DNA of 64,000 bases from Nonomuraea rhodomycinica (GTDB lineage Bacteria > Actinomycetota > Actinomycetes > Streptosporangiales > Streptosporangiaceae), in assembly GCF_013363995.1 (NCBI RefSeq), contig NZ_JABWGO010000001.1:248001-312000 (forward strand), read 5' to 3'. Below, piece after piece: positions 7,563 through 17,190 of this stretch (within the stretch, counting starts at the first letter, position 1; each line of letters starts with the position of its first letter). The position numbers and the translations under genes are program-made. A model generated the notes under the pieces. That model worked only from the letters and a program-made list of their open reading frames with translations. It did not search any database and was not told where the DNA came from.

Positions 7563-9203
7563 ATGCGCAACCTCCTCATGGCGCTGGTGCTCGGCAGCAC
7601 CAGCCTGCTGCCCGCCCGCGCCGACGCGGTGGACATCCAGTTACTGGCCTTCAACGACTTCCACTCCGGCTTCCCGACCAGCTTCGCCACGACCCCGAAC
7701 GGCCCGGTCCCGGCGGGCGGCGCCGCGTACCTGTCGGCCCACATGGACCGGCTGCAGCGCGACAACCCCGACGGCACGCTGCGGCTGTCGGCCGGCGACA
7801 ACATCTCCTCCAGCACCATGAACGCCACGGCCCTGCACGACGAGCCGGGCATCCAGGCGCTGAACCTGATGCGCCTGGACGCCTCCAGCGTCGGCAACCA
7901 CGAGTTCGACGAGGGCCTGGCCGAGTTCCGCAGGATGGAGAAGGGCGGCTGCCACCCCATCGACGGCTGCGCGATCCCGAACTTCAAGGGGGCCAACTTC
8001 CCCTACCTGGGCGCCAACATCGTCGACACCACCACCGGCAAGCCCGCGCTGACGCCCTACATCGTCAAGGAGGTCAAGGGCGTCAAGGTCGGCATCATCG
8101 GCGTCGACTACAAGAACGCGCTCAAGGAGGCCCCCGGCCCCACCGCGCCGCTGGAGGGCCGCGACGAGGCCGAGGCGGTCAACACCTACGCGGCCGAGCT
8201 CAAGGCCAAGGGCGTGCGGACCATCGTGGTCCTCATCCACCAGGGCGGCGGGCAGACCGGCGGCGGCCTGCCCAACCAGTGCAACAACCTGGCCGGGCCG
8301 ATCAAGGACATCGTGCAGAGGTTCGACCCCGAGGTCGACGCCGTGATCTCCGGGCACACCCACAACCCGTACAACTGCCTGATCAACGGCATCCCGGTCA
8401 CGCAGACCTCGGCCCACACGCGCGAGCTCACCAGGATCGTGCTCACGGTCGACCGGGCGACCGGCAACCCGACCTCCGCCAAGGCCGAGAACATCACGGT
8501 CACCCACGACATCAAGCCGGACCCCCGGATCGAGGCCCTGCGCGCCAGGACGGACGCGCAGGGGCAGAAGCTGCTGGACCGGCCCGTCGGCCTGCTCAGC
8601 CGCGACCTCACCGCCCAGCGCAACGCCGCCGGTGAGTCCACCGTCGGCCACGCCCTGGCCGACGCCCGGCTCTTCGCGACCTCCGCCCCCGACAACGGCG
8701 GCGCCCAGATCGCGATCCAGCCGCCCTACGGCGGCGGCATCGGCGGCGACCTGATCGTCAACCCCACCGGCAACGAGATGTCGAACCTGGTGACGCACGG
8801 CAAGGCGCTGCGCGTGCAGCCCTTCTCCAACATGCTCGTCACCATGACGCTCACCGGCGCCCAGTTGGAGCGGCTGCTGGAGCAGCAGTGGTGCGGTCAG
8901 AGCACCGCCCGCGTGCTCGGCGTCTCCGAAGGGCTCACCTACACCTACGACAACGCCAAGCCCGCCTGCGACAAGATCGACCCGGCCACGATCAAGCTGA
9001 ACGGGACCGTCGTCGATCCGGCCGGACGCTACCGCCTGACCGCCAACTCCTTCATCGCGACCGGCGGCGACGGATTCTCCGTGCTGACCGAGGGCACCGA
9101 CCGGGTGGAGAAGGTCCGCGACATCGAGGCCTTCGAGTCCTACATCCGGGCCAGGAGCCCGCTGGCGGCCCCGGCCCTGGGCCGGGTCACCCGCGTGAAC
9201 TGA
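7563..9203 (+). CDS. secreted 5'-nucleotidase / metallophosphoesterase
   Basis: A 546-residue UshA-like enzyme that should hydrolyse nucleoside phosphates outside the cell. A signal peptide (about residues 1-22, ending ARADA) precedes the two-metal phosphoesterase domain with FNDFHSG, SAGDN, VGNHEFD, IHQGG and GHTHNPY. The C-terminal substrate-specificity domain contains GNEMSNLVTHG and FSNMLVTM. There is no sortase motif or membrane anchor, so it is probably released. Codon 27 is a TTA (bases 7641-7643), rare in such genomes and possibly bldA-dependent. The start lacks a clear Shine-Dalgarno. It is divergent from the RpiR gene. Confidence 0.92.
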   Translation: MRNLLMALVLGSTSLLPARADAVDIQLLAFNDFHSGFPTSFATTPNGPVPAGGAAYLSAHMDRLQRDNPDGTLRLSAGDNISSSTMNATALHDEPGIQALNLMRLDASSVGNHEFDEGLAEFRRMEKGGCHPIDGCAIPNFKGANFPYLGANIVDTTTGKPALTPYIVKEVKGVKVGIIGVDYKNALKEAPGPTAPLEGRDEAEAVNTYAAELKAKGVRTIVVLIHQGGGQTGGGLPNQCNNLAGPIKDIVQRFDPEVDAVISGHTHNPYNCLINGIPVTQTSAHTRELTRIVLTVDRATGNPTSAKAENITVTHDIKPDPRIEALRARTDAQGQKLLDRPVGLLSRDLTAQRNAAGESTVGHALADARLFATSAPDNGGAQIAIQPPYGGGIGGDLIVNPTGNEMSNLVTHGKALRVQPFSNMLVTMTLTGAQLERLLEQQWCGQSTARVLGVSEGLTYTYDNAKPACDKIDPATIKLNGTVVDPAGRYRLTANSFIATGGDGFSVLTEGTDRVEKVRDIEAFESYIRARSPLAAPALGRVTRVN

Positions 9204-9212
9204 CAGCCCGGC

Positions 9213-9611
9213 TCAGTCGTCGAGGCCCGATTCGGCGGCCAGCGGGACCTCGCCCGCGGTCTTGCTGTAGCCGAGGGCCTCGACGATGAGGCCGTCGCGG
9301 ACGCGCATGAGGTTCACGCCCTCGACCCAGCCGGCCGGGCCGTCGGCGAAGTAGTAGCGCCAGCGGATCGTCGCGCGCTCGCCCGCGACGATGACCTCCT
9401 GCGGCTCGAACCGCGTCGTGCGGTCCTCGACGAGCGCGCGCCACCACGCCAGGCAGGCCGCGCCTCCCTCGACGCGCTCGCCGGTAGGCGCCGGCTGGAC
9501 CGACTCCATCACGCAGTCCGCACCGATCAGGTCGGTGAGCGCGTCGGCGTCGCGTCCGGTGAAGGCGTGGTTGAAACGGTCGATGACCTCGGCGGTGGTG
9601 CGGATCGCCAT
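9213..9611 (-). CDS. SnoaL/NTF2-like small protein
   Basis: A 132-residue cone-fold protein of the NTF2-like/SnoaL superfamily, with the start pattern TTAEVIDRFNHAFTGRDADALTDLI and the conserved central strand IRWRYYFADG. Such proteins bind small hydrophobic ligands or act as isomerases, but the reaction cannot be predicted here. It is transcribed divergently from a TetR regulator across two repeated palindromes, so it is very likely that regulator's target. Its stop faces the nucleotidase stop nine bases away. Confidence 0.8.
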   Translation of the reverse strand: MAIRTTAEVIDRFNHAFTGRDADALTDLIGADCVMESVQPAPTGERVEGGAACLAWWRALVEDRTTRFEPQEVIVAGERATIRWRYYFADGPAGWVEGVNLMRVRDGLIVEALGYSKTAGEVPLAAESGLDD

Positions 9612-9627
9612 GACGGCTCCTTGGTGG

Positions 9628-9673
9628 ATAGATCGTTCGGTCTACTCAGACCATATAGAACGGTTGATCTACT
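9628..9673. promoter_or_regulatory. two TetR-type operators as 19-bp direct repeats
   Basis: Bases 9628-9646 (ATAGATCGTTCGGTCTACT) and 9655-9673 (ATAGAACGGTTGATCTACT) match at most positions and are 27 bp apart. Each is itself a palindrome of the form TAGAnCGnnCGnTCTA. They occupy the whole divergent promoter region between the NTF2-like gene and the TetR gene, as expected for autoregulation plus control of the neighbour. Confidence 0.7.
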
Positions 9674-9698
9674 CGTCAACCGGTGGCAAGCTGACGCC

Positions 9699-10280
9699 AT
9701 GACCACACGCACCGCGCCGGGACCCCGCGAACGCCTGCTGGACGCCGCCCGCCGGCTGACCTACGCCCAGGGCGTGGGCGTGGGCGTCGACGCGCTGCTG
9801 AAGAGCGCCAACGTGGCCCGGCGCTCGCTGTACGAGCACTTCGGCGGCAAGGACGGGCTGATCGTGGAGGTCCTGCGGCTCACCACCGCCGAGGACGAGG
9901 AGTGGTACCGGCGGACCATGCGGGACGCCGGCGACGACCCGCGCGCCCGGCTGCTGGCCGTCTTCGACGGGCTCGCCGAGGCCATCGACGCGCCGGACTT
10001 CCGCGGCTGCCGCTACCTCGCCGCCGACCTCGCCCTGGCCGACCCGGGTCATCCCGGGCACGCCGTGACCCGGGAGTACCGCGAGCGGGTCCACCGGCTC
10101 CTCGAGGACGAGCTGCGCCGGCTCGGCCACCCGCGGCCGGGGCACGCCGCCACCCAGCTCCTCCTGCTCGTGGACGGCGCCCTGGCGGCGGGAGCCACCC
10201 GGCCCGGCACGGACCCCGCGGCGTGCGCGCGCGAACTGGCCGAGCACGTCCTCGACGGCCCGCGACGGGACGCCGCCTGA
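9699..10280 (+). CDS. TetR-family regulator
   Basis: A 193-residue TetR regulator. The N-terminal DNA-binding domain includes VGVDALLKSANVARRSLYEHFGGKDGLI (about residues 29-56), followed by an all-helical ligand domain. The ATG at 9699 was chosen as the first start after the operator pair; upstream in-frame codons run through the promoter. It should repress the divergent NTF2-like gene and itself. A separate palindrome lies just downstream, ahead of the prolyl aminopeptidase gene, so that gene could also be under local TetR control. Confidence 0.9.
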   Translation: MTTRTAPGPRERLLDAARRLTYAQGVGVGVDALLKSANVARRSLYEHFGGKDGLIVEVLRLTTAEDEEWYRRTMRDAGDDPRARLLAVFDGLAEAIDAPDFRGCRYLAADLALADPGHPGHAVTREYRERVHRLLEDELRRLGHPRPGHAATQLLLLVDGALAAGATRPGTDPAACARELAEHVLDGPRRDAA

Positions 10281-10291
10281 CCCGCAAAATG

Positions 10292-10311
10292 TGACAGCGC
10301 TGTTGTATCTT
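10292..10311 (+). promoter_or_regulatory. candidate operator and -10 box of the aminopeptidase gene
   Basis: The 10-bp palindrome ACAGCGCTGT (10294-10303), within TGACAGCGCTGTTG, resembles TetR-family operators. It is followed directly by a -10-like TATCTT (10306-10311). The ATG is six bases further, so the transcript is probably leaderless and the operator would block the promoter. Confidence 0.5.
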
Positions 10312-10317
10312 GGTCGG

Positions 10318-11274
10318 ATGCTTCCACCGATCGAGCCGTACGACCACGGCCACCTCGACACCGGCGACGGCCACCTCGTCTACTGGGAGGTCTGCGGCAA
10401 CCCCGCGGGCAAGCCGGCGCTCGTCGTCCACGGCGGCCCTGGGTCGGGCTGCTCCACCAACGCGCGCCGCACGTTCGACCCGGAGCGCTACCGGACCATC
10501 CTGTTCGACCAGCGCAACTGCGGTCGCAGCCTGCCCCACGCGTCCGACCCGGCGGCCGACCTGAGCACCAACACCACCCGGCACCTCGTGGCCGACATGG
10601 AGCGGCTGCGCGAGCACCTGGGCGTCGATCGCTGGCTGCTCTACGGCGGCTCATGGGGGGCCACGCTCATGCTCGCCTACGCCGAGGCGCACCCCGAGCG
10701 GGTCTCGGAGATCGTCATGGTCGCCGCGACCATGACCCGCAGGTACGAGATCGACTGGCTGTACCGGGGCGTGGGCCGGTTCTTCCCCGAGGAGTGGCAG
10801 CGCTTCCGCGCGGGCGTGCCGGAGGACCAGCGCGACGGCGACCTGCCGGACCTGCTGGCCGCCTACCACCGGCTCGTGAGCGACCCCGACCCGAAGGTGC
10901 GCGCCAAGGCCGCCCAGGACTGGCTGGCCTGGGAGGACGCGGTCATCTCCCTGGAGCCGAACGGCAAGCGCAACGCCTACAGCGACCGTCCCTCCGAGGC
11001 CCAGGTGGCCTTCGTCCGGATCTGCTCGCACTACTTCTCCAACGGCGCGTGGCTGGAGGAGGGCGCCCTGCTGCGCGACGCCCACCGGCTGGCCGGCATC
11101 CCGGGCGTGATCGTCCACGGCCGGTTCGACCTGGGGGCGCCGCTGGAGAACGCCTGGGAGCTCGTCCAGGCGTGGCCGGACGCGCGGCTCGTCGTGGTGG
11201 ACGACTCCGGCCACACGGGCAGCGGGACGATGCGCGACGCGATCAAGTCCGCCATCGCGGGCTTCACGCCCTGA
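10318..11274 (+). CDS. pip: prolyl aminopeptidase
   Basis: A 318-residue alpha/beta hydrolase of peptidase family S33 that removes N-terminal proline from peptides in the cytoplasm. It has the oxyanion segment HGGPGSG (38-44), the Pip signature FDQRNCGRS, the nucleophile elbow GGSWGAT with Ser112, an acidic residue in GRFDLGAP and the catalytic His in DDSGHTGS near the C-terminus. The family length is about 310-320, so it is complete. The ATG at 10318 fits a leaderless start; the in-frame ATG-like codon at 10291 lies within the putative operator. Confidence 0.93.
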   Translation: MLPPIEPYDHGHLDTGDGHLVYWEVCGNPAGKPALVVHGGPGSGCSTNARRTFDPERYRTILFDQRNCGRSLPHASDPAADLSTNTTRHLVADMERLREHLGVDRWLLYGGSWGATLMLAYAEAHPERVSEIVMVAATMTRRYEIDWLYRGVGRFFPEEWQRFRAGVPEDQRDGDLPDLLAAYHRLVSDPDPKVRAKAAQDWLAWEDAVISLEPNGKRNAYSDRPSEAQVAFVRICSHYFSNGAWLEEGALLRDAHRLAGIPGVIVHGRFDLGAPLENAWELVQAWPDARLVVVDDSGHTGSGTMRDAIKSAIAGFTP

Positions 11275-11337
11275 CGCGGCGATCAGCCCTGGGCGGAACC
11301 CGTTGGCCGGGGCGCGGACCGCGTGCTCAATGGAGGC

Positions 11338-11994
11338 ATGAGGGCCGCCTATGACGAGATCGCCGACTGGTACGAGACCGAGTTCCTGCCCCGGAACGCG
11401 GACGACCCCCTGGGGCAGCGCCGGGTGCTGGCCGGCCTGCTCGGCCGCGGCGAGGGCATGTGCCTGGAGATCGGGTGCGGCACCGGCGTGCACGCCGCCG
11501 CCCTCCGCGACCTGGGCTGGACTCCGGTCGGCGTCGACCTGTCGGCCGGGATGCTGCGCCACGCCCGGCCACGCCTGCCGGTGGTGCGGGGCGACGCGGC
11601 GCGCTTGCCGTTCCGCGACGGGTCGCTGCCGGCGGTCGCGGCGCTGATGGTCCACACCGACATGCCGGCCTACCCGGCCGTGCTGCGGGAGGCGGCCAGG
11701 GTGCTGCGACCGGGCGGGGCGCTGGTGCACGTCGGGGTGCATCCGTGCTTCTGCGGCGGGTTCGCCGACCGCGCCGATCCGGAGGCGGTCGTGGTCAGGC
11801 CCGGCTACCTCGACGGCCACTGGACCAAGAAGTCGTGGACGGACCAGGGCATCCGCGACAAGGTGGGCGCGAGTCACTGGCCGCTGGCGGAGCTGCTGGG
11901 CGCGTTCCTGGAGGCGGGGCTGGCGCTGGAGGCGTTCGCCGAGGGCGACGGGCCCACGCCGGTGATCCTCGGCGTACGGGCCCGCCGCCCCTGA
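11338..11994 (+). CDS. class I SAM-dependent methyltransferase
   Basis: A 218-residue methyltransferase (Methyltransf_11-like). Motif I CLEIGCGTGVHAA near residues 40-52 binds S-adenosylmethionine, followed by GVDLSAGML, the acidic GDAARLPF and the post-motif VLRPGGALVHVGVHP. The acceptor is unknown. ATG 11338 begins the usual N-terminus (AAYDEIADWYE); the alternative GTG at 11323 would add five residues. GGAGG lies only one base before the ATG, which is unusually close, so the start is uncertain. It follows the aminopeptidase after 63 bases. Confidence 0.85.
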   Translation: MRAAYDEIADWYETEFLPRNADDPLGQRRVLAGLLGRGEGMCLEIGCGTGVHAAALRDLGWTPVGVDLSAGMLRHARPRLPVVRGDAARLPFRDGSLPAVAALMVHTDMPAYPAVLREAARVLRPGGALVHVGVHPCFCGGFADRADPEAVVVRPGYLDGHWTKKSWTDQGIRDKVGASHWPLAELLGAFLEAGLALEAFAEGDGPTPVILGVRARRP

Positions 11995-12017
11995 CCGGGC
12001 GGGCGCAGCGGACGCGG

Positions 12018-12060
12018 GGCCACGCGCGCGGGCCCGCCGCCCATGGCCCCGCGCGTGGCC
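12018..12060. terminator. bidirectional hairpin terminator
   Basis: Perfect 11-bp arms GGCCACGCGCG (12018-12028) and CGCGCGTGGCC (12050-12060) flank a 21-base loop, between the convergent methyltransferase and SRPBCC genes. No U-tract is present, as is usual in high-GC actinomycetes. Confidence 0.75.
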
Positions 12061-12079
12061 GGCGGGTGGTGGCGCGTGG

Positions 12080-12829
12080 TCAGTCCGCGAGGACCCGGCC
12101 GAGCCACGCCTGCCAGCCCGCCTCCTGCGCGGCGGTGTCGCCGCCGGTGAACAGGACGTGGGAGAGCACCATGACGCCGGGCAACCCCTGGATGAAGCGG
12201 TACAGCGCGCCGGAGGCGCGGACGCCGAGAGTCTGGGCGTTGGCGAAGTAGACGACGCCCTCGACGGGCGGCAGCCCGTCCGGCCGGAACGCCACGCGCC
12301 GCCCCACCACGTCACCGGAGTCACCGGACGCCGGCAGGCCCAGCTCGGCGTACACGGCGCGCCAGGCGTCCGGCCAGTGGCGGACGGGCGGCCCGAACGC
12401 GGTCACGGGCGTGGCGGGCCGGCCGCGGAAGTGGCCGAGGTACTCGACCAGCGTGGCGAAGAACATCGCCAGGCCGCTCCGCATGGCCTCGTACTCGTTC
12501 TCCCAGTCGTCGCCGGGCAGGAAGCCGCTCGTGACCATGCGCACGACCGTGCTGCCCCGGTCACGCCCCTCGATGAGGAACTCGTAGGCGACGAACCGCC
12601 CGTCCTCGCCCGCCGCGCCGGCGTGCGCGAAGCGGTGCGGCGGGTCGGACACCGTGACGGCGGATTCGGGCAGCAACCCGCCGAAGTCGGTGCGCACCGC
12701 CTTCTCCGTCACCTCGGTACGGCCCATGAACCACGAGTCGACGCCGGGGCCGGTGGCGATGGCCTCCCACACCTCCTCCGGTGTGACGCCGACCGTGGCC
12801 TCCTGGGGCAGCTCGAAGCGGTGACCCAT
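12080..12829 (-). CDS. SRPBCC/AHSA1-family protein
   Basis: A 249-residue START-like protein of the AHSA1 (activator of Hsp90 ATPase homolog 1) group. The N-terminal ~140 residues contain the family patterns VTPEEVWEAIATGPGVDSWF and RSGLAMFFATLVEYLGHF. The C-terminal ~100 residues repeat a similar fold (VGRRVAFRPDGLPPVEGVVYFANAQTLG). It starts one base after the ArsR stop, a standard ArsR-SRPBCC two-gene unit. The ligand or partner is unknown. Confidence 0.85.
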   Translation of the reverse strand: MGHRFELPQEATVGVTPEEVWEAIATGPGVDSWFMGRTEVTEKAVRTDFGGLLPESAVTVSDPPHRFAHAGAAGEDGRFVAYEFLIEGRDRGSTVVRMVTSGFLPGDDWENEYEAMRSGLAMFFATLVEYLGHFRGRPATPVTAFGPPVRHWPDAWRAVYAELGLPASGDSGDVVGRRVAFRPDGLPPVEGVVYFANAQTLGVRASGALYRFIQGLPGVMVLSHVLFTGGDTAAQEAGWQAWLGRVLAD

Positions 12830-12830
12830 G

Positions 12831-13442
12831 TCAGTTCTCCCCCTCGGACGCCTGCGCCCTGGACGGCTTGACGGACGGGTGGACGGCGACGACGATCCGG
12901 TGCTCGCGCCCGCCCTCGGCGCTCTCGTCGTGGTACCTGCCGACCAGGCCCGTCACGAACGACGTCAGCTCCTCGGCGAAGGCCGCCCGGTCGGCCGCGG
13001 AGGCGAAGCGCACCTCGCCGTCCATGCCGAACGTCGCCACCCGCTTGCGGGCCTGGACCGCGCCGGTGACCAGCTCCCCGAGGTCGCGGACCAGCCGGGC
13101 GGCCACCGCGAGCAGCCAGCCCGCCGACAGCCGGTCGGGCGACCTGGCGGGGTCGGGCTGCACGGCGGCCAGCGCCACGGGCGAGATGACGAACGAGGCC
13201 GCCGTGGCCCGCATCACCCGCTCGGTGACGTTGCCCTTCTTCCGCTCCTCGACGAGCTCGACCAGCCCGTGCTTCTCCAGCGTCCGCAGATGGTAGTTGA
13301 CCTTCTGCCTGGCCAGGCCCACCCGGGCCGCCAGCGTGGTGGCCGAGCCGGGCTCCACGAGCTCGGCCAGCAGCCTGGAGCGCATGGGGTCGAGGGAGGC
13401 CTCGGCCGCCGCGGGGTCTTCGATCACCGCCACATCTCGCAT
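12831..13442 (-). CDS. ArsR-family winged-helix regulator
   Basis: A 203-residue regulator with an N-terminal winged helix (SRLLAELVEPGSATTLAARVGLARQKVNYHLRTLEKHGLV, about residues 22-62). The long C-terminal part lacks metal-binding Cys pairs, so it is not a classical metal sensor. It is translationally adjacent to the SRPBCC gene, its likely partner, and begins 24 bases after the ECF42 sigma factor gene on the same strand, so read-through from that operon is possible. Confidence 0.85.
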   Translation of the reverse strand: MRDVAVIEDPAAAEASLDPMRSRLLAELVEPGSATTLAARVGLARQKVNYHLRTLEKHGLVELVEERKKGNVTERVMRATAASFVISPVALAAVQPDPARSPDRLSAGWLLAVAARLVRDLGELVTGAVQARKRVATFGMDGEVRFASAADRAAFAEELTSFVTGLVGRYHDESAEGGREHRIVVAVHPSVKPSRAQASEGEN

Positions 13443-13466
13443 GTCCGCACCATCCCACCGAAAAAA

Positions 13467-14764
<1,298 letters not shown>

Positions 14765-14768
<4 letters not shown>

Positions 14769-15118
14769 TCGGGGACCTCGTCGATGATCGGCCGCACCTC
14801 CATCGCGCAGAGCCGCGCGTCCGGCCAGCGGGCGGCGATCTCCGTGGCCCGCTCGACGTCGTCGCACTCGACGATCAGGTAACCCGCCAGGTACTCCTTG
14901 GCCTCGATGAACGGCCCGTCGGTGACGGCCGGGACGCCGTCGCGCACGCGAACCGTCCGCGAGGTCTCCGGTCCGGCCAGAGCCTGCCCGCCGGCCAGCT
15001 CGCCGCTCTCGCCCAGCTCCTTCATCAGCGCGTCGACCTCGGCCATCACCTCGTCGACGCTGCCGGCGACCGCCTCCCGCGACGCGGGGTTGCTGTAGAT
15101 CAGCAGCATGTACTTCAC
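14765..15118 (-). CDS. YCII-related (DGPF-family) protein
   Basis: A 117-residue ferredoxin-like alpha/beta protein starting KYMLLIYSNP and containing the diagnostic DGPFIEAKEYLAGY motif. DGPF proteins are the constant neighbours of ECF42 sigma factors, and their biochemical role is not settled. The GTG at 15118 is preceded by GGAGGAG at ideal spacing, so the start is secure. It is the first gene of the operon with the sigma factor, opposite an SDR gene across an inverted repeat. Confidence 0.9.
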
Positions 15119-15222
15119 GGAACTCCTCCTGCCCGGCGCGTGCCTGCCCCCATCCAAGCGGCCGGGGGCTCCGCCCGCGAACCCCGCCCCCCTCCGCTCC
15201 AGGCACGACGAAGGATCCGGCG

Positions 15223-15249
15223 ATAGCCGTCGGTTATGACGGCGGCTAT
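15223..15249. promoter_or_regulatory. 27-bp inverted repeat in divergent promoter region
   Basis: ATAGCCG (15223-15229) and CGGCTAT (15243-15249) form perfect 7-bp arms, with two further pairs inside, in the 204-bp region between the DGPF gene and the SDR gene. It is a candidate operator for a divergent promoter; no regulator is adjacent. Confidence 0.4.
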
Positions 15250-15322
15250 TGGACAGCCGCGTCGCGCCCCCGGAGGATGCGGAGCCGAGGACCGTGCCGC
15301 GTACCTTCGAAGGGGCAACGAC

Positions 15323-16087
15323 GTGAGCGATCTGACGGGCAGGACGGCTCTGGTGACGGGGGCTTCCCGAGGCATCGGAAAGTCGATCGCGCTGCGGCTG
15401 GCGGCCGACGGCGCCGAGGTGGCGGTCCACTACGGCACCGGTGAAGGCGCGGCGAACGAGACCGTGGCGGCGATCCGGCGGGCCGGCGGGCGGGCGTTCG
15501 CGGTGCGCGCCGAGTTCGGCGTGGACGGCGACGTGGAGGCGCTGTTCGCCGGCCTGGAGGAAGGGCTGGACGGGCGGCCGCTGGACATCCTCGTGAACAA
15601 CGCCGCGATCATCGACTACGGCGCCACCATCGACAAGGCCACCCCCGACGCCTTCGACCGGACCTTCGCGATCAATGTGCGGGCGCCGTTCTTCGTCATC
15701 CAGCGTGCGCTGCCGCTGATGCGGGACGGTGGCCGGATCGTCAACGTCTCCTCAGGTGTCACGTGGTTCGCCACCCCCGAGGTGGTGTACGCGATGACCA
15801 AGGGGGCGCTCAACGTGCTCGGCCGGTCGCTCGCCCAGACCCTCGGGGCGCGAGGCATCACGGTCAACACGGTGTCGCCGGGGATCACCGAGACCGACAT
15901 GAACGCGTGGCTGCGCGACACCGAGGCCGCCGAACAGGTCGCCGGCATGATCGCGCTCGGCCGCCACGGACAGCCCGCCGACGTCGGGGACGCCGTGGCG
16001 TTCTTCGCCTCGGACGACGCCCGCTGGACGACCGGCCAGGTCCTCGAGGTCAACGGGGGGCTCTTCCTGGGTCCGGCGCCGCGATAG
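15323..16087 (+). CDS. SDR-family oxidoreductase
   Basis: A 254-residue classical short-chain dehydrogenase/reductase. The Rossmann motif TGASRGIG is at residues 12-19, followed by NNAA and the catalytic Ser of VNVSSG with Tyr156-x3-Lys160 (YAMTK). The sequence AVHYGT after the second strand suggests NADP preference. The GTG at 15323 follows AGGGG at seven bases; the in-frame ATG 15236 lies in the inverted repeat region and was rejected. The substrate is unknown. It ends 93 bases before the deaminase gene. Confidence 0.9.
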   Translation: MSDLTGRTALVTGASRGIGKSIALRLAADGAEVAVHYGTGEGAANETVAAIRRAGGRAFAVRAEFGVDGDVEALFAGLEEGLDGRPLDILVNNAAIIDYGATIDKATPDAFDRTFAINVRAPFFVIQRALPLMRDGGRIVNVSSGVTWFATPEVVYAMTKGALNVLGRSLAQTLGARGITVNTVSPGITETDMNAWLRDTEAAEQVAGMIALGRHGQPADVGDAVAFFASDDARWTTGQVLEVNGGLFLGPAPR

Positions 16088-16166
16088 ACGTCCGCGGTTC
16101 CCGGTGCTCACGTCGCGCCGCCCACGCACAGTCCCGCCCGGCCGTGCCTGGCATGTGGGCCTTTCG

Positions 16167-16172
16167 TATAGT
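16167..16172 (+). promoter_or_regulatory. -10 box for a leaderless deaminase transcript
   Basis: TATAGT ends eight bases before the GTG start of the next gene, placing the transcription start at or next to the start codon. No Shine-Dalgarno is present, which supports a leaderless mRNA. The -35 is not recognisable. Confidence 0.5.
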
Positions 16173-16180
16173 TCACGCAC

Positions 16181-17179
16181 GTGAGTGAGCACGAGACCGG
16201 TCCTGCCCAGCCCTCCGACCTCCCGCCCGGGCCGCGCGACGTCGCCCGGCTGCCCAAGGCGCACCTGCACGTCCACCTGGAGAGCACCGTACGGCCCTCG
16301 ACCGTGCGGGAGCTGGGCGGCCCGCCCGAGCCGGAGGGGCCGTTCCGGAGCTTCGGCGAGTTCGCCGACCATCGGGCACGGGTACGGGAACGGCTGGTCA
16401 CGGCCGCGCACTTCCGGCGGGTGGCGCTGGAGTTCTGCGCGGACGAGGCGGCGCAGGGCACGCGCTACGCGGAGGTGACGTTCACGGCCGCCGCCCACGG
16501 TGAGCGGGTCGGGGCGCCGGAGATGCCGCTGGAGGCCGTGCTCGACGGGCTCGCCGAAGGTTCGGCGCGGTACGGGATCGAGTGCCGGGTGATCCTGGAC
16601 CACTCGCGGCGGCGATCCGTGGAGCGGCTGCGGCGGACCGTGGAGCTGGCGCGCCGCCACGACGGGGTGGTCGCGGTCGGGCTGGCGGGCGACGAGAGCC
16701 ACCCGCTCGCGCCGTTCGCGGAGGTGCTGGACGAGGCCAGGGACGCCGGGCTGCGGCTGGTCCACCACGCGGGCGAGACGGCGGGCCCGGACAGCGTCCG
16801 GGAGGCGCTGACGCTGGGGCACGCCGAGCGGATCGGCCACGGGATCCGCGTCCTGGAGGACGAAAAGCTGGTGGCCGAGCTGCGGGAGCGGCGGGTGCCG
16901 CTGGAGGTCTGCCCGACGTCCAACGTGCTGCTCGGGCTGGTGCCGTCGCTGTCCGAGCACCCGCTGCCGCGCCTGCGCGCGGCGGGGCTGGCCGTCACGG
17001 TCAACACCGACGGGGAGACGGCGTTGGCGGAGGAGTACGGACGGCTGCGGGAGGTGTTCGGGTTCGGGGACGAGGAGCTGGCCGGCCTCGCCCGGGCCTC
17101 GGTCGAGGCGTCGTTCGCGCCCGAGGAGGTCAAGGCGCGGCTGAGGGCCGGAGTGGACGCCTGGCTGACCGGAGGGTAG
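16181..17179 (+). CDS. adenosine deaminase-like amidohydrolase
   Basis: A 332-residue metal-dependent deaminase of the adenosine/AMP deaminase family. The zinc ligands are visible in LHVHLES (His30, His32), HHAGE, RIGHGI and VNTDG (Asp277); LAGDE and VCPTSN are also present. The Asp that normally follows the zinc-ligand Asp (NTDDP in adenosine deaminases, contacting purine N7) is Gly278 here, and the usual LDG after HVH is LES. Altered specificity is therefore likely: another purine or a modified nucleoside. The GTG start appears leaderless. Confidence 0.85.
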   Translation: MSEHETGPAQPSDLPPGPRDVARLPKAHLHVHLESTVRPSTVRELGGPPEPEGPFRSFGEFADHRARVRERLVTAAHFRRVALEFCADEAAQGTRYAEVTFTAAAHGERVGAPEMPLEAVLDGLAEGSARYGIECRVILDHSRRRSVERLRRTVELARRHDGVVAVGLAGDESHPLAPFAEVLDEARDAGLRLVHHAGETAGPDSVREALTLGHAERIGHGIRVLEDEKLVAELRERRVPLEVCPTSNVLLGLVPSLSEHPLPRLRAAGLAVTVNTDGETALAEEYGRLREVFGFGDEELAGLARASVEASFAPEEVKARLRAGVDAWLTGG

Positions 17180-17190
17180 GCGCCCGGGCC

